A DNA stretch of 64,000 bases from Burkholderia sp. H160. GTDB taxonomy: Bacteria; Pseudomonadota; Gammaproteobacteria; Burkholderiales; Burkholderiaceae. A program made the position numbers and the translations under genes. The notes below the pieces were generated by a model. The model ran no database searches, had not been told where the DNA came from, and worked only from the letters and a program-made list of their open reading frames with translations. Location of the stretch: positions 1-64,000 of the forward strand of contig ABYL01000006.1 in assembly GCA_000173575.1 (NCBI GenBank), in the 5' to 3' direction. Shown piece after piece: positions 8,242 to 17,566 of the stretch. Numbering within the stretch: position 1 is the stretch's first letter; each line of letters begins with the position of its first letter.

Positions 8242-9237
8242 CTAGTAGTACAGCGTGACGACGATCGTATCGACGTAATCGCCGACTGCGAGATCAGGTT
8301 GCGCTGGCACCAGGCCATAAACGGTCAGAGAGGCCGTGTCGCCGGCGATGTCGGTCGTGCCTTGAACCTTGCTTGCATCATCGTTGCCCCAGACCTGGGT
8401 GGTGCTTGAGTCTTGATAAAGCTGATAGCGGACGAATCCGCCGGTTCCGGACATGCGGCGCATGGTGCCATCGAAATTCAGGCCATTGTCGAGGCCCACG
8501 CTCCAGGTTGTGCCCGGCGCGCATTGAACCCGGATGTTGCCGGTCTCGCTCAGCTGGTTTTGAGGAGGGATCACGGCCCCGAAGTCGATATCGGTGGCGG
8601 CGACCCAGCAGGCGTATTCGAACGTCGCATTGACGCCTGATGAGCTGAACGTGGAGGCACCGCCGCCGGTCCCGTTGGTGGTGCAGTCCGCGGAACTGGG
8701 AAAGCTCGTCGTGCTGTACCGGTAGCGCAGAAGGCCCGTGATGTTCTCCTCCTGGAAGGGGTAGGTCGCGGGAACCGCCTGCCCCGCATACACCCAGCCG
8801 TAGATGGGGATATCGACGGTCTGAGGCGTCGCAGGCGCCGCCGTCACCTGCACCTGGTAGACGGGCGTCGAGCCCGGCGCTCCGATGATCTGGGTGTGGG
8901 CGGGATCAGAAAACAGGTCGTAGTTGAGATAGGAGTTGTTGTAGTTGCTCATGCGCCGTGTCGCCTCCCCAGCACTCCAGGCGCCCGGGTAGAGATAGAG
9001 GCAGACCTGGTAGTGGTAGGTTTGGCCACCCGAATAGTCTGGCTGGCAGGTAATGTTCACCGGGGACGTGGCCGCGCGGCCGCTGCTCGTGACCGTGCCG
9101 AAGTCCATGCCGAACGCGCCGTTGACGAAGCAGGACTGAGCGTGGGCGGGCCGTACATGAAGCGCCAGGGCCACGAATACCGCGAGCCAGATCATGAGCG
9201 CGGCCGGATTGCGCAAAAACGCGCGGGCTATCGGCAT
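8242..9237 (-). CDS. Spore coat U (SCPU) domain protein, two-domain pilus tip subunit (CsuE-like)
   Basis: About 331 residues from ATG 9237; the open frame extends to 9300, but the signal peptide MPIARAFLRNPAALMIWLAV...AHA-QSC begins here. There are two tandem SCPU domains: the first from about residue 35 (CFVNGAFGMDFGTV), the second from about 205 (CWVAATDIDFGAVIPPQNQL), and the protein ends with the typical DYVDTIVVTLYY strand. In archaic Csu pili a two-domain subunit of this kind is the tip adhesin. It is the last gene of the operon and overlaps the usher gene by 10 bases. Confidence 0.87.
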   Translation of the reverse strand: MPIARAFLRNPAALMIWLAVFVALALHVRPAHAQSCFVNGAFGMDFGTVTSSGRAATSPVNITCQPDYSGGQTYHYQVCLYLYPGAWSAGEATRRMSNYNNSYLNYDLFSDPAHTQIIGAPGSTPVYQVQVTAAPATPQTVDIPIYGWVYAGQAVPATYPFQEENITGLLRYRYSTTSFPSSADCTTNGTGGGASTFSSSGVNATFEYACWVAATDIDFGAVIPPQNQLSETGNIRVQCAPGTTWSVGLDNGLNFDGTMRRMSGTGGFVRYQLYQDSSTTQVWGNDDASKVQGTTDIAGDTASLTVYGLVPAQPDLAVGDYVDTIVVTLYY

Positions 9238-11588
9238 GGCTGATCTCCCAGATCGATCCGGCCGCGTTGGGGCAGTCCGGCGGGCAGGGTCACGACGCAC
9301 TGACCGGTGCTCAAGGGCACGGACAACCGCGCACCTGAGGGCGGATTCTCGAGGTATACACGGCCGTCATAGCCGATCGTCACGGGGAGGTTGCCGGGGT
9401 CGAGTGCGGCTTGCGTGCCCGCCGGTATCGCTTCGCCGGCGACGCTATGCACGGAAAAGTCCAGCATCAGCATGGTTTGGATCTCGAAGCGCGCCAGCAT
9501 GCCGCTTCCTGTCGAGGGTACCGCCTGCATGCGCACGCGCTCCACGCTGACATCGGCCGGCAGCGCGCGCGGATCGATGGACAGATCGTTGTTCTGCCAC
9601 GCGTTGAGTGGCGTCACCAGCAGCAGGCCGTGGTCGTCGGTGGTGCCGATCAGGCGGTTTTCCAGTTTGACCGGGACGCCGGCTATGCCGTCGGTCGATA
9701 CCAGCGCGAAGGCATCGTAGACCCTGCGCATGGGGAACACATGAGATTGCATCAGGAGCAGCCCCCCGGTGACATCGGCATAGACCGTGCTGCTGCCCGC
9801 GCTCTGGTGCGCCAGGTATTGGCCGCCGAGCCGCCATTCCCCAAAGCGGGTGAGCTGGCTGATCTCGGCCTGGCCGCCCGCATCTTCTCCCGCGCTGGCC
9901 TGGACGCGCCAGCCCCAGCCATCAGCGTCGCCGGGAACGCTTTGCGCAGCGCCGACTGTTCCGGTGTTGCCTCGACCCTGGTGCACAGCGTTGGCCCAGG
10001 TCTGGACCCTGTTGCCGAGCGGCAGCGACCAGTAGGCATAGGCCGTGGTTCCGCCGTGGCCTTCGAGGTCGCGGTTGGCACCCACGCTGAAATAGCCAAA
10101 GCTCCCAAACGCCTGGGACCAGCTCAGGCCCGCATAGCTTGCGCTCGGAAGATTCTGGTACTCCTGACGCACAAAGCTGGCGCCTAGTTGACCCCGTCCC
10201 AGATTCCAGCCCAGGAACGCCTGGGAACTGCTGAGCGGCAACGTCGAGCCCTCGAGCGTACCGATATCCTGGAACGCGTCATTGCGGCGCAAGGTCGAGA
10301 GATTGACGTTGAAGCCGTAGCCTCGCCATTCGTAGCCGGCGCCGTATTGCTGTCCGCGCCGGCTGCCGTAGTTGCTGGTGGCGAACGACACGCTGACGAC
10401 GCCGGCCTGGCCTAGCCGGACGGCTGCGCCGACGCCGCCCATGGTCAGGCCATGGGAGGTCTCGCCATGCGCCTCCAGCGTCAGATAATCGGTCACGCCA
10501 TAGCGGCCACTGCCGCTGAACATGGCGTTGTCCGCGTAGGAGAACGAGCGAATGCCGTAATCGAGGCGCAGTGCGCCGACCTCGAACGACCAGTCGCTGA
10601 GGCCCTTCTGCAACAGTCTCGTGCTGTTGTAGAAGGGGATGGTGACGACTCGCCGCTGGCCGGTGATGTCGGTGACCACGATCTGCGCCGTGCCTGCGCC
10701 CGTGATGACCGGCGCGCCAACGACCTGGAACTGGCCCGGCGCCACCGGCCCCTGCGCCTGCCGCACGCCGTTGATGTACAGGTCGACGAGCGACGGGACC
10801 GCCGTTTCGCCGACGAACGATGCCAGCGGGACCGTGACGCGGTAAGGCTGCAGCTCGAAGTTGCGGGAGATGCGCAGGCCGCCGAAGCGCATGGTGCGAG
10901 TCCATGACAATGCGCCATTGAAGGCGTCGCCCATGGTTAGCGTCACCATCGATTCCGGAAAATCCAGTTGCCAGGACGTGTCGAGGCGGACGTTGTGTTC
11001 GCTGTCGCTGCCATAGCCGCGGGTCAATTGCGTCAGGTTGCTGGTGCGCCAGATGCCGGGCCCCACACCGAACAGGCGCAGTTCGGTCCAGCCGCTGGCC
11101 ATGGTCGTCGTGTTGTCCCTTTGCGTGTAGAAGTCGTAGTTCAACAACAGGCCGGGCGCACGCGTCGCGGGATCCAGGCGCGGCACGGGCGGCGTCGCGT
11201 AGCCGACCTCCGAGGGCGGACCGCTCAATAGTTCGACTGGCGCAAAAATCTCGAGTCGCTGGTTGGCGACGTCGTATCGGGTTTGCAGGTTCGGCAGGTC
11301 GCTCAGGTCGACCAGGCCGCTGGCGGTCGAGGCGCCAGGCCAGGTCAAGCCGAGCCCTAGCAGCGTGTCCGCGTCGGTATAGAGGTGTCCGTCGCGCACC
11401 ACGAAATGTTCGATCCGCCGGAGTTCCACATGATTGACCGCCACCTCCAGATAGAGGTCTTGTCCACGCGAGGGGTCGATGTCTGCCGGAGGGGCCGCGG
11501 ACCAGGCAGGGGATAGCGCTCCGGCGACAAGACTCAGGTTAGCGGCCAGCACCGTCCAATGGCACCGCCTGCACTTCAGTGTCGTCAT
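9228..11588 (-). CDS. Fimbrial outer membrane usher (CsuD-like)
   Basis: 786 residues: a signal peptide (NLSLVAGALSPAWSA), then an N-terminal domain that recruits chaperone-subunit complexes, a long beta-barrel with usher landmarks (FGGLRISRNFELQPYRVTVP; SFVGETAVPSLVDLYINGVR), and a C-terminal domain ending in GQCVVTLPAGLP. The subclass is the archaic/sigma type, which fits the SCPU subunits on both sides. It forms the secretion pore for pilus assembly. Its start lies 50 bases inside the chaperone gene, so translation is probably coupled. Confidence 0.92.
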   Translation of the reverse strand: MTTLKCRRCHWTVLAANLSLVAGALSPAWSAAPPADIDPSRGQDLYLEVAVNHVELRRIEHFVVRDGHLYTDADTLLGLGLTWPGASTASGLVDLSDLPNLQTRYDVANQRLEIFAPVELLSGPPSEVGYATPPVPRLDPATRAPGLLLNYDFYTQRDNTTTMASGWTELRLFGVGPGIWRTSNLTQLTRGYGSDSEHNVRLDTSWQLDFPESMVTLTMGDAFNGALSWTRTMRFGGLRISRNFELQPYRVTVPLASFVGETAVPSLVDLYINGVRQAQGPVAPGQFQVVGAPVITGAGTAQIVVTDITGQRRVVTIPFYNSTRLLQKGLSDWSFEVGALRLDYGIRSFSYADNAMFSGSGRYGVTDYLTLEAHGETSHGLTMGGVGAAVRLGQAGVVSVSFATSNYGSRRGQQYGAGYEWRGYGFNVNLSTLRRNDAFQDIGTLEGSTLPLSSSQAFLGWNLGRGQLGASFVRQEYQNLPSASYAGLSWSQAFGSFGYFSVGANRDLEGHGGTTAYAYWSLPLGNRVQTWANAVHQGRGNTGTVGAAQSVPGDADGWGWRVQASAGEDAGGQAEISQLTRFGEWRLGGQYLAHQSAGSSTVYADVTGGLLLMQSHVFPMRRVYDAFALVSTDGIAGVPVKLENRLIGTTDDHGLLLVTPLNAWQNNDLSIDPRALPADVSVERVRMQAVPSTGSGMLARFEIQTMLMLDFSVHSVAGEAIPAGTQAALDPGNLPVTIGYDGRVYLENPPSGARLSVPLSTGQCVVTLPAGLPQRGRIDLGDQPCR

Positions 11589-12351
11589 CGAATCGGGCCT
11601 TGAGCGTCATACCTGAGGGCAAAGGATAGGGAACGTTCAGAGGCCAGCTCATGTGTTGGCCGGACAGGACATAGCCGACCAGCCCGTTATCGAGGGACTG
11701 GGTCTGGCCGCCGGATGCCACGGTGCTCAAGGCGCTGATGCGGATGGCGTGGTTGCCGTCGTTGCTGACGCGCAATTCGGCCTTGCCGTCCTGGCCGGCC
11801 GCCACCTGGGCGTGGACGCTGCTGAGGTCGGTCCTGATGGCGGTGGTGCCGTGCTGTGGTCTCGGCACAGGTGTCGTAGGCGTAATGTTCACGAAGACCG
11901 GGATTGAATAGCGCATCAACAACCTCAAGCCGGTTCCGTGCGGCAGGCTCTGGTGCGGCAGTTCGTCGATCAGCAGGCGGTAGCTGAGCTCGTTGGCGGG
12001 CGTCGTCGGGTGGAGGCGGATCACGCGCACCGTCTGCTGATGGCCGGGCGAGATGTGCATGATGGGCGGGCTGGCTACGAGCTCGCTCGACGCCGCGGGG
12101 CTCAGGTGATCGTGACCGTCTTCCTGGGTCCAGCGCATGATGCGCACCTCTGCCTCGACGGTGTCCTGCCCCTTGTTGGCTATCTGGACCGTCTGGCCTT
12201 GCTGTGTGGGTTCGAATTCCATCCGGACCGGTGCGACCTGGAGGATGGCGGCCGCTTGTGCCGGCGCCGCGCTGCCTGCGGCGGCGATGGCTACGGCGCT
12301 CCAGACGGCACGGAGCATGAGTGGCCGAACCAGTGAACGCATGGAGTGCAT
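11539..12351 (-). CDS. Periplasmic fimbrial chaperone (CsuC-like)
   Basis: About 270 residues: a signal peptide (LMLRAVWSAVAIAAAGSAAPAQA) and a PapD-like chaperone domain (AILQVAPVRMEFEPTQQGQT; NKGQDTVEAEVRIMRWTQED). The PapD G1-type motif region RLLIDELP is present. It folds and caps pilus subunits before they reach the usher. Three ATGs lie close together (12357, 12351, 12342); I used 12351 because GGGGG at 12358-12362 then has a workable spacing. It is second in the operon, directly after the major subunit. Confidence 0.92.
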   Translation of the reverse strand: MHSMRSLVRPLMLRAVWSAVAIAAAGSAAPAQAAAILQVAPVRMEFEPTQQGQTVQIANKGQDTVEAEVRIMRWTQEDGHDHLSPAASSELVASPPIMHISPGHQQTVRVIRLHPTTPANELSYRLLIDELPHQSLPHGTGLRLLMRYSIPVFVNITPTTPVPRPQHGTTAIRTDLSSVHAQVAAGQDGKAELRVSNDGNHAIRISALSTVASGGQTQSLDNGLVGYVLSGQHMSWPLNVPYPLPSGMTLKARFDDDTEVQAVPLDGAGR

Positions 12352-12363
12352 GGACATCCCCCA

Positions 12364-12876
12364 TCAGTAGGTGATCGTTGCCGTGACGGTATCCAGATAC
12401 TGGCCCGCTGGTTCTGCACCGCCTACGGTAGCCGCTGCGTAGACAGTGAGGGAGATGGTGTATGTGGTGCCTATACCGATTCCGGTGCCCGCATACCACG
12501 AGGTTGCATCGTCGCCCCAGTTCGCGCCAGTCGGCGAGTCGCGCCGCAGGGTGTAGGGAATCTGGGTGGTGCCCGCCGTGGCTTGCATGGCGCGTGCATT
12601 GACATTGCCCGTGACCGTGCCGCCATCGAGTCCCAGCGTGAAGGGCAGGCCGTTGGTGCACTGGACCTGAATGGTGCCGGTCTGCGAGTACGTGGTCGCG
12701 GCCGAGAGCTGCGAGCCGAAGTCGATGTCGGTGGTGGAAGCGATCAGGCAGGTACCCTGGATGGTGATCCGCACCTGGAAGGTGCTCGTCGCGGTGGTCT
12801 GGGCCTGCGCCGAGGCGGCTGCCGCTGCGACGGCGGCGGTGGCCAGCAGCTTTGACAGGTAAAGAGCGGCACGCAT
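12364..12876 (-). CDS. Spore coat U (SCPU) domain protein, major pilin (CsuA/B-like)
   Basis: 170 residues with a signal peptide (LATAAVAAAAASAQA) followed by one SCPU domain: TTSTFQVRITIQGTCLIAST-like start, the DIDFGSQLSAAT motif, VQCTNGLPFTLGLDGG, and the terminal strand DTVTATITY. It is the first gene of the leftward operon subunit-chaperone-usher-tip. A single-domain SCPU protein in first position is the expected major shaft pilin of archaic Csu-type pili, which attach to surfaces and promote biofilms. Compared with Acinetobacter csuA/BABCDE, two minor subunits are missing. Confidence 0.9.
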   Translation of the reverse strand: MRAALYLSKLLATAAVAAAAASAQAQTTATSTFQVRITIQGTCLIASTTDIDFGSQLSAATTYSQTGTIQVQCTNGLPFTLGLDGGTVTGNVNARAMQATAGTTQIPYTLRRDSPTGANWGDDATSWYAGTGIGIGTTYTISLTVYAAATVGGAEPAGQYLDTVTATITY

Positions 12877-13463
12877 AGGTTCTATCCCTCCGAAAAGGAA
12901 TCACGGACGATCTAACGAAGGCGGCGCTGCTTCAAGCGCCCGCAGGCTTCATCAACGGCGCTCGCCGCAACCCGGCAAGGCAGGCGATGATCGGTGAGAC
13001 ACAGACCGCACCGTGTGGGCACTTGAAGCGTGGAGCGAGGGATCGTGTTGCGCAGCCGCCGTTGGTGGTTGCCGTTCTTGCGCTTGCGGTGTTTGCCGGT
13101 CAATGCAACGTGGCCCGAGGAGAATGCCGGGCGAAAAGATGTAAAGCAATCCAAACCATTAGGGATGCGGCTCATCGCCTCGCTCCTTTGGTGTTGTCGG
13201 TCGTCTAACCATCTACGCCCGGGGACACGAAGCCAGCGCCCGAAAGCCTCGTTCGTAGAGCGTAATAACAGTTTTGCGGCGAATCAAGCTTTTCGCGAAA
13301 TTGGGCCAGGCGGATCCCAAAACTTGTGCCTGTGGGTATGCGGCCTGGCACGTCTTTAGTAGGTCTCCTGAATTAAAACATCTATAACTGGCGCGCGCCG
13401 CACGTCGCACTTCCGTAAGTTCCGGTAAGCATATTGACCGACGGAACCTTTCTCGCCGTAAGC
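12877..13463. other. Divergent intergenic region between pilus operon and chemoreceptor
   Basis: About 590 bases with no convincing gene. Short frames on both strands are arginine-rich and lack ribosome sites. It must contain the promoter of the pilus operon. I could not identify a clear binding site apart from the FliA-like promoter at its right edge. Confidence 0.4.
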
Positions 13464-13490
13464 TAAAGCTACGAGTTTTCGTGCCGTATA
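13464..13490 (+). promoter_or_regulatory. Sigma-28 (FliA) promoter candidate for the chemoreceptor
   Basis: TAAA at 13464-13467, a 15-base spacer, then GCCGTATA at 13483-13490. The FliA consensus is TAAA-N15-GCCGATAA, so spacing is exact and the -10 is close. Transcription would start near 13497, giving a leader of about 70 bases before the TTG start at 13568. Confidence 0.6.
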
Positions 13491-13567
13491 CCTTGCCGAG
13501 ACCCATCGCTGCGGCAGTGATTTCCGCACTCGCACGCGAGCGCCGGGCAGACTTTCAGGAGTTGTTT

Positions 13568-15148
13568 TTGTCGTTCATCAGGAATCTCAAGATCGCCGTC
13601 AAGCTGGCACTGTTGGGCGCGGTGCTGCTGGCCGCGACGATCCTCGTCGGCCTCGAAGGCTGGCATGCGCTGTCCGCCACGCACACCTTGCAAACACGTT
13701 CGACACGCACGCTCGGTCAGTATGCGCAAGCGGCGGACACCGCGCGTGTCGCCCAGGTCGAATTCAAAAAGCAGGTGCAGGCGTGGAAGGATCTGTTGCT
13801 ACGAGGCGCCGATGCGACCTCGTTTGACAAATACCGTCAGGAATTCCTGACCCAGAGCAGCGCGACGGACGAAGCGCTGCAACGCCTCAAAAGCGAGTTG
13901 AGCGCGTTGGGCGCGGACACCAGCGAGGTCGACGCGGCGCTGTCGACGCACGCATCGCTGCAAATCAGCTATCTCGACGCATTGAAGCACTACACCGCGA
14001 GCGATCCCGACGCCGCGCACGTGGTCGATGGCCTCGTGAAGGGGATCGATCGTGCGCCAACCGCGGCCATCGACAAGATCGTGGCGTCCGTGATGCAACA
14101 GGCGAAGTCGTCAAGCGACAACACGGCGCAAGCGGCGGAACACTCCTACGTGGTCGCGTGCACGCTGCTGCTCGTCGTCGTGCTCGCCGCGCTCGCGGGC
14201 GGCGTGGCGACCGTGTGGTTCCTGAGCCGCAGCATCACGTTGCCGGTGCGTCAGGCGGTCGGGGTTGCGCAGGCGGTGGCGTCGGGCGACCTGCGCACGC
14301 AAGTCGTCGTGCACAGCCATGACGAAACCGGGCTGCTGCTCACCGCGCTGAACGACATGAATCAGCGTTTGCGTCATATCGTCGATGAGATTCGGGAAGG
14401 CGCGACGACGATTTCAAGCGCGACCGCGCAGATCGCCGCAGGCAATCTCGATCTGTCCGCACGTACCGAACAGCAGGCGGCGTCGCTCGAGGAAACCGCG
14501 GCGTCGATGCAGCATTTCACCGAGTCGGTCCAGCGCAACGCCGGTCACGCGCGCGACGCGACGACGCTCGCTCAAACGGCGGCGAAGGCCGCGCGCGAAG
14601 GCGGCGCGGTGATGATCGACGCGGTGCGCACGGTGAGCCAGATCGACGCCGCCTCGAAGAAAATCGTCGACATCATCGCGGTGGTCGAAGCGATCGCCGC
14701 GCAGACCAACATCCTCGCGCTGAATGCCGCGGTCGAAGCGGCGCGCGCGGGCACGCAAGGACGCGGTTTCGCGGTCGTCGCCGCTGAAGTGCGCAGCCTC
14801 GCGCAGCGTTCTGCCGACGCGGCCCGCGAAATCAAGACCTTGATCCGCGACACGGTCACGACCATCGACGCAGGCACGCAGTTGATCCAGCACGCGAGTA
14901 AAACGATGGACGGCGTCGTCGAAAGCGTCGGCAGCGTGACGAAGATCGTCGAGGCCATCGCGACCGCAAGCGGCGATCAGGCGGTCGGCATCAGCGAAGT
15001 CAATGACGCCGTTACGCAGATGGACCAGGTGACGCAAAGCAATGCGGCGCTGGTCGAAGAAGCGGCTGCCGCGGCCGATGCGGTACAGGGCAAAGCGTCA
15101 GGGCTGGTACAGAGCGTCAGCTTTTTCCGGCTTGGCCTGGCTGACTGA
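13568..15148 (+). CDS. Methyl-accepting chemotaxis protein
   Basis: 526 residues from TTG 13568, which has AGGAG at 13557-13561, six bases upstream. A GTG at 13481 extends the frame but falls inside the FliA-like promoter and lacks a good ribosome site. Layout: transmembrane helix 1 (LALLGAVLLAATILVGL), a helical periplasmic domain of about 150 residues (4HB type), transmembrane helix 2 (LLLVVVLAALAGGVATVWFL), HAMP, then the long signalling coiled coil. The hairpin tip is intact (AQTNILALNAAVEAARAG; GRGFAVVAAEVRSLAQRS). There is no C-terminal CheR/CheB pentapeptide. The ligand is unknown. Confidence 0.92.
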   Translation: MSFIRNLKIAVKLALLGAVLLAATILVGLEGWHALSATHTLQTRSTRTLGQYAQAADTARVAQVEFKKQVQAWKDLLLRGADATSFDKYRQEFLTQSSATDEALQRLKSELSALGADTSEVDAALSTHASLQISYLDALKHYTASDPDAAHVVDGLVKGIDRAPTAAIDKIVASVMQQAKSSSDNTAQAAEHSYVVACTLLLVVVLAALAGGVATVWFLSRSITLPVRQAVGVAQAVASGDLRTQVVVHSHDETGLLLTALNDMNQRLRHIVDEIREGATTISSATAQIAAGNLDLSARTEQQAASLEETAASMQHFTESVQRNAGHARDATTLAQTAAKAAREGGAVMIDAVRTVSQIDAASKKIVDIIAVVEAIAAQTNILALNAAVEAARAGTQGRGFAVVAAEVRSLAQRSADAAREIKTLIRDTVTTIDAGTQLIQHASKTMDGVVESVGSVTKIVEAIATASGDQAVGISEVNDAVTQMDQVTQSNAALVEEAAAAADAVQGKASGLVQSVSFFRLGLAD

Positions 15149-15169
15149 CGTTGACTGACTCGCATCAGT

Positions 15170-16168
15170 CTAGTGCAGCATGGCCTCGAAAGACTTCACC
15201 ACATCGGCGTTGAATCGTTCATGGAACGCGGCCCGGTCGAAACCCGGCTTGCTGTCGCAGATCTCGGGCCGCAACCGCGCAAGACGCGCGTCGCAGGGCG
15301 GCAGGAAGTCGTAGTGGCCTGCGTTAGGGACCACGTGCCAGGTGGGGGCGCGCGGCAGGTCGTCCCGTACCGGCTCATCGTACCAGGGATGCGGCTGATG
15401 ACGATCGTCGGCGGCGCTCCAGAGCTGCACCGGCGCGCGAACGCCGCTTAGCCCCGCGCGACCGAACACGAATCCGAACGAAGGTGCGGCGATGACGACG
15501 GCCTTGATGCGCGGATCGTGGACCCAGGCGCTGGCGGGAACATTCGCGCCGAAATGGACGTCAACGCCCGCGCGCCGCAAGGCCGCGCACAGATCGTGAT
15601 CTGGATGGAGTTCGCAAAACGGGGCGATTTTCGAAAGATCCGGGATGCCGCCCGCGGCCACGAGCGCGGTGAAGCCGCCGTTGGAAAAGCCAAATACGCC
15701 GACGCGGGCCGCATCGAGCCGCGCATGCCCATGCCAGTCGCCGAGCATGTAGTCCACCAGCCGATGAAGCTGGGCGGGGCGGCGCCAGAGTTGCAGCACG
15801 CGGCTCTGGTCATCGAAAGTGTCGCCGGCGTGACTGACCGCCGCCGCGACGAAGCCCGCATGGGCGAGAGCGAGAGCCGTGTCGTAATGGCCGCCATACC
15901 AGCCGCCGCCGCCGTGCGACAGCACCACCAGCGGCAGGTGTTGGCCCTCGATCGAGGCGTGCGGCGCGACGGTCTGGGTGGCATTGCCGAGCGGGTGCGG
16001 CGTCGCGGGCGCGGTGGTGGGATACCAGATTCCGGCCGTGAGCGGCGGCTCGGCGCCATTCGGTATGTGGACTTCCTCGAAGCCGACATCGACGGCAAGG
16101 ACGGGCGCGGCCGGCATCAAGGCTAAAACGGCAGCAACGATGGCCATCAATCTCACGATGCGCTGCAT
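15170..16168 (-). CDS. Secreted alpha/beta hydrolase (PAF-acetylhydrolase/dienelactone hydrolase-like)
   Basis: About 332 residues from ATG 16168; the longer frame to 16225 adds a segment with no signal character. A signal peptide (LMAIVAAVLALMPAAPVLA) precedes the hydrolase. The oxyanion region is LPLVVLSHGGGGWYGG, the nucleophile elbow is GVFGFSNGGFTAL (serine nucleophile), and the catalytic His is likely in VVPNAGHYDFLPPC. The layout matches predicted PAF-acetylhydrolase-like dienelactone hydrolases. It converges on the chemoreceptor gene and diverges from the AI-2E transporter operon. Confidence 0.85.
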   Translation of the reverse strand: MQRIVRLMAIVAAVLALMPAAPVLAVDVGFEEVHIPNGAEPPLTAGIWYPTTAPATPHPLGNATQTVAPHASIEGQHLPLVVLSHGGGGWYGGHYDTALALAHAGFVAAAVSHAGDTFDDQSRVLQLWRRPAQLHRLVDYMLGDWHGHARLDAARVGVFGFSNGGFTALVAAGGIPDLSKIAPFCELHPDHDLCAALRRAGVDVHFGANVPASAWVHDPRIKAVVIAAPSFGFVFGRAGLSGVRAPVQLWSAADDRHQPHPWYDEPVRDDLPRAPTWHVVPNAGHYDFLPPCDARLARLRPEICDSKPGFDRAAFHERFNADVVKSFEAMLH

Positions 16169-16267
16169 GGTTGTCGTCGCTGAGCTGAACTTCGGGCGGC
16201 TCGAGTCTATGAGACCAAAGTCCAATTGAATATTTCAGGATCGGGTTCAATAGTAGTGAAAAGTCGG

Positions 16268-16286
16268 GTTTTGTCGACTACAAAAC
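16268..16286. promoter_or_regulatory. Inverted repeat, operator candidate
   Basis: GTTTTGTCGACTACAAAAC has perfect 7-base arms around a 5-base centre. It sits in the 268-base gap between the divergent hydrolase (start 16168) and the long membrane operon (start 16437). No regulator gene is adjacent, so the cognate protein is unknown. Confidence 0.45.
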
Positions 16287-16436
16287 GATCGCGACTCTCT
16301 TTCTGAAGATGCCGGAATTGCAGGCAGGTCCTGGTATTGCCGTCAAAAAAGTTCCAGTGGGTTTGAGTTTTCGCGATTGCAGACCTATCACTGTGTCGCC
16401 GCCGAACCGCGACGAGACCAGGCGGGAGAAGAACCA

Positions 16437-17549
16437 ATGCAGCTCACACCGACTACCCAGCGGACGCCGTCCAGAGAGATGCTCGATGTCCTGATCCGCG
16501 CCGGACTCATTGCGATCCTGGCCGTGTTCTGTTTCCGGATCTTCGCTCCGTTTCTCAACCTGATGGCCTGGTCGGTGATTCTTGCGATCACGCTCTATCC
16601 GCTCCAGGTCCTTCTGCGCCCTATGTTCGGCGGCAAGGACGGTCTGATCGCGACGCTGATCGTCCTTGTCGCGTTTGCCGTGATTCTCGTGCCAACGTAT
16701 GTGCTGGGTCTCGCGGTCGGTGATTCGATCGAGAAATCGATCGCCACTTTCAAAGGCGGTGGCTTGCACATTCCGCCTCCCGCGGAGTCGGTATCGAGTT
16801 GGCCGGTGATTGGCCCGCGCGTGTACGGCTTCTGGCAACAGGCTTCGACGGACCTGACCGGCCTGGCGCAAAGATTCGCCCCGCAGCTCAAGGAGGCCGG
16901 CCTCGCCCTGTTTGCAATGCTGACGGGGCTCGGTGCCGGGCTGGTGATATTTTTCGTCGCGTTGATCATCGCTGGAATCCTGATGGCCTACGGTGAGAAG
17001 GGCTACCGCAGCGCAGTGCAGATCGCCTCGCGCATCTCGGGCCCCGAGGAAGGGACTCAGATCGCCGATCTGTGCACGGCGACGATTCGCGCAGTGGCAC
17101 AGGGGGTCGTCGGCATCGCGTTTATCCAGATGCTGCTGATCGGCATCGGCTTCATCGTGATGGGGATACCCGGCGCGGGGCTGCTCGCACTGGCCGTGCT
17201 GCTGCTCGGCATCATGCAACTGCCGGCCACGCTGATCACCATTCCGGTGATCATCTTCGTGATCCTCACCGACGGCGTGAGCACCGCAACGATCATCTTC
17301 TCGGTTTATATCTTCGTCGCGGGCCTCGCCGATAACGTACTCAAACCTTTGTTGCTGGGCCGCGGCGTTGCGGTGCCGATGCCCGTCGTGCTGGTCGGCG
17401 CGCTCGGCGGCATGGTGACGGGCGGCGTCATCGGGCTGTTCGTCGGGCCCGTGGTGCTCGCGGTCGGTTATCAGCTGTTCTGGCGCTGGGTGAGGGACCA
17501 GCCGCAACCGCAGCAGGCTCAGCCCTCCCAGGAACAGAAGCAGGCCTGA
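16437..17549 (+). CDS. AI-2E family transporter (PerM/YhhT-like)
   Basis: 370 residues from ATG 16437, with GGGAGAAG about 7 bases upstream. It has about seven or eight membrane helices, and the C-terminal half carries the family signature (FIQMLLIGIGFIVMGIPGAG; VAGLADNVLKPLLLGRGVAV, where the xxNxLxPxLxGxG pattern is diagnostic). The family is named after E. coli TqsA, but substrates vary (autoinducer-2, Na+/H+, small molecules), so no substrate is claimed. It is the first gene of a long co-directional run; the outer membrane factor follows after 17 bases. Confidence 0.88.
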   Translation: MQLTPTTQRTPSREMLDVLIRAGLIAILAVFCFRIFAPFLNLMAWSVILAITLYPLQVLLRPMFGGKDGLIATLIVLVAFAVILVPTYVLGLAVGDSIEKSIATFKGGGLHIPPPAESVSSWPVIGPRVYGFWQQASTDLTGLAQRFAPQLKEAGLALFAMLTGLGAGLVIFFVALIIAGILMAYGEKGYRSAVQIASRISGPEEGTQIADLCTATIRAVAQGVVGIAFIQMLLIGIGFIVMGIPGAGLLALAVLLLGIMQLPATLITIPVIIFVILTDGVSTATIIFSVYIFVAGLADNVLKPLLLGRGVAVPMPVVLVGALGGMVTGGVIGLFVGPVVLAVGYQLFWRWVRDQPQPQQAQPSQEQKQA

Positions 17550-17566
17550 AGCTCGAGGATGGCTCC

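Noticed and set aside
12912-13175. 87-codon minus-strand frame upstream of the pilus operon
   Set aside because: Arg-rich, no ribosome site or domain; the segment is more likely promoter DNA.
13481-13567. GTG start for the chemoreceptor
   Set aside because: It overlaps a FliA-like promoter and lacks a ribosome site; TTG 13568 has AGGAG at proper spacing.
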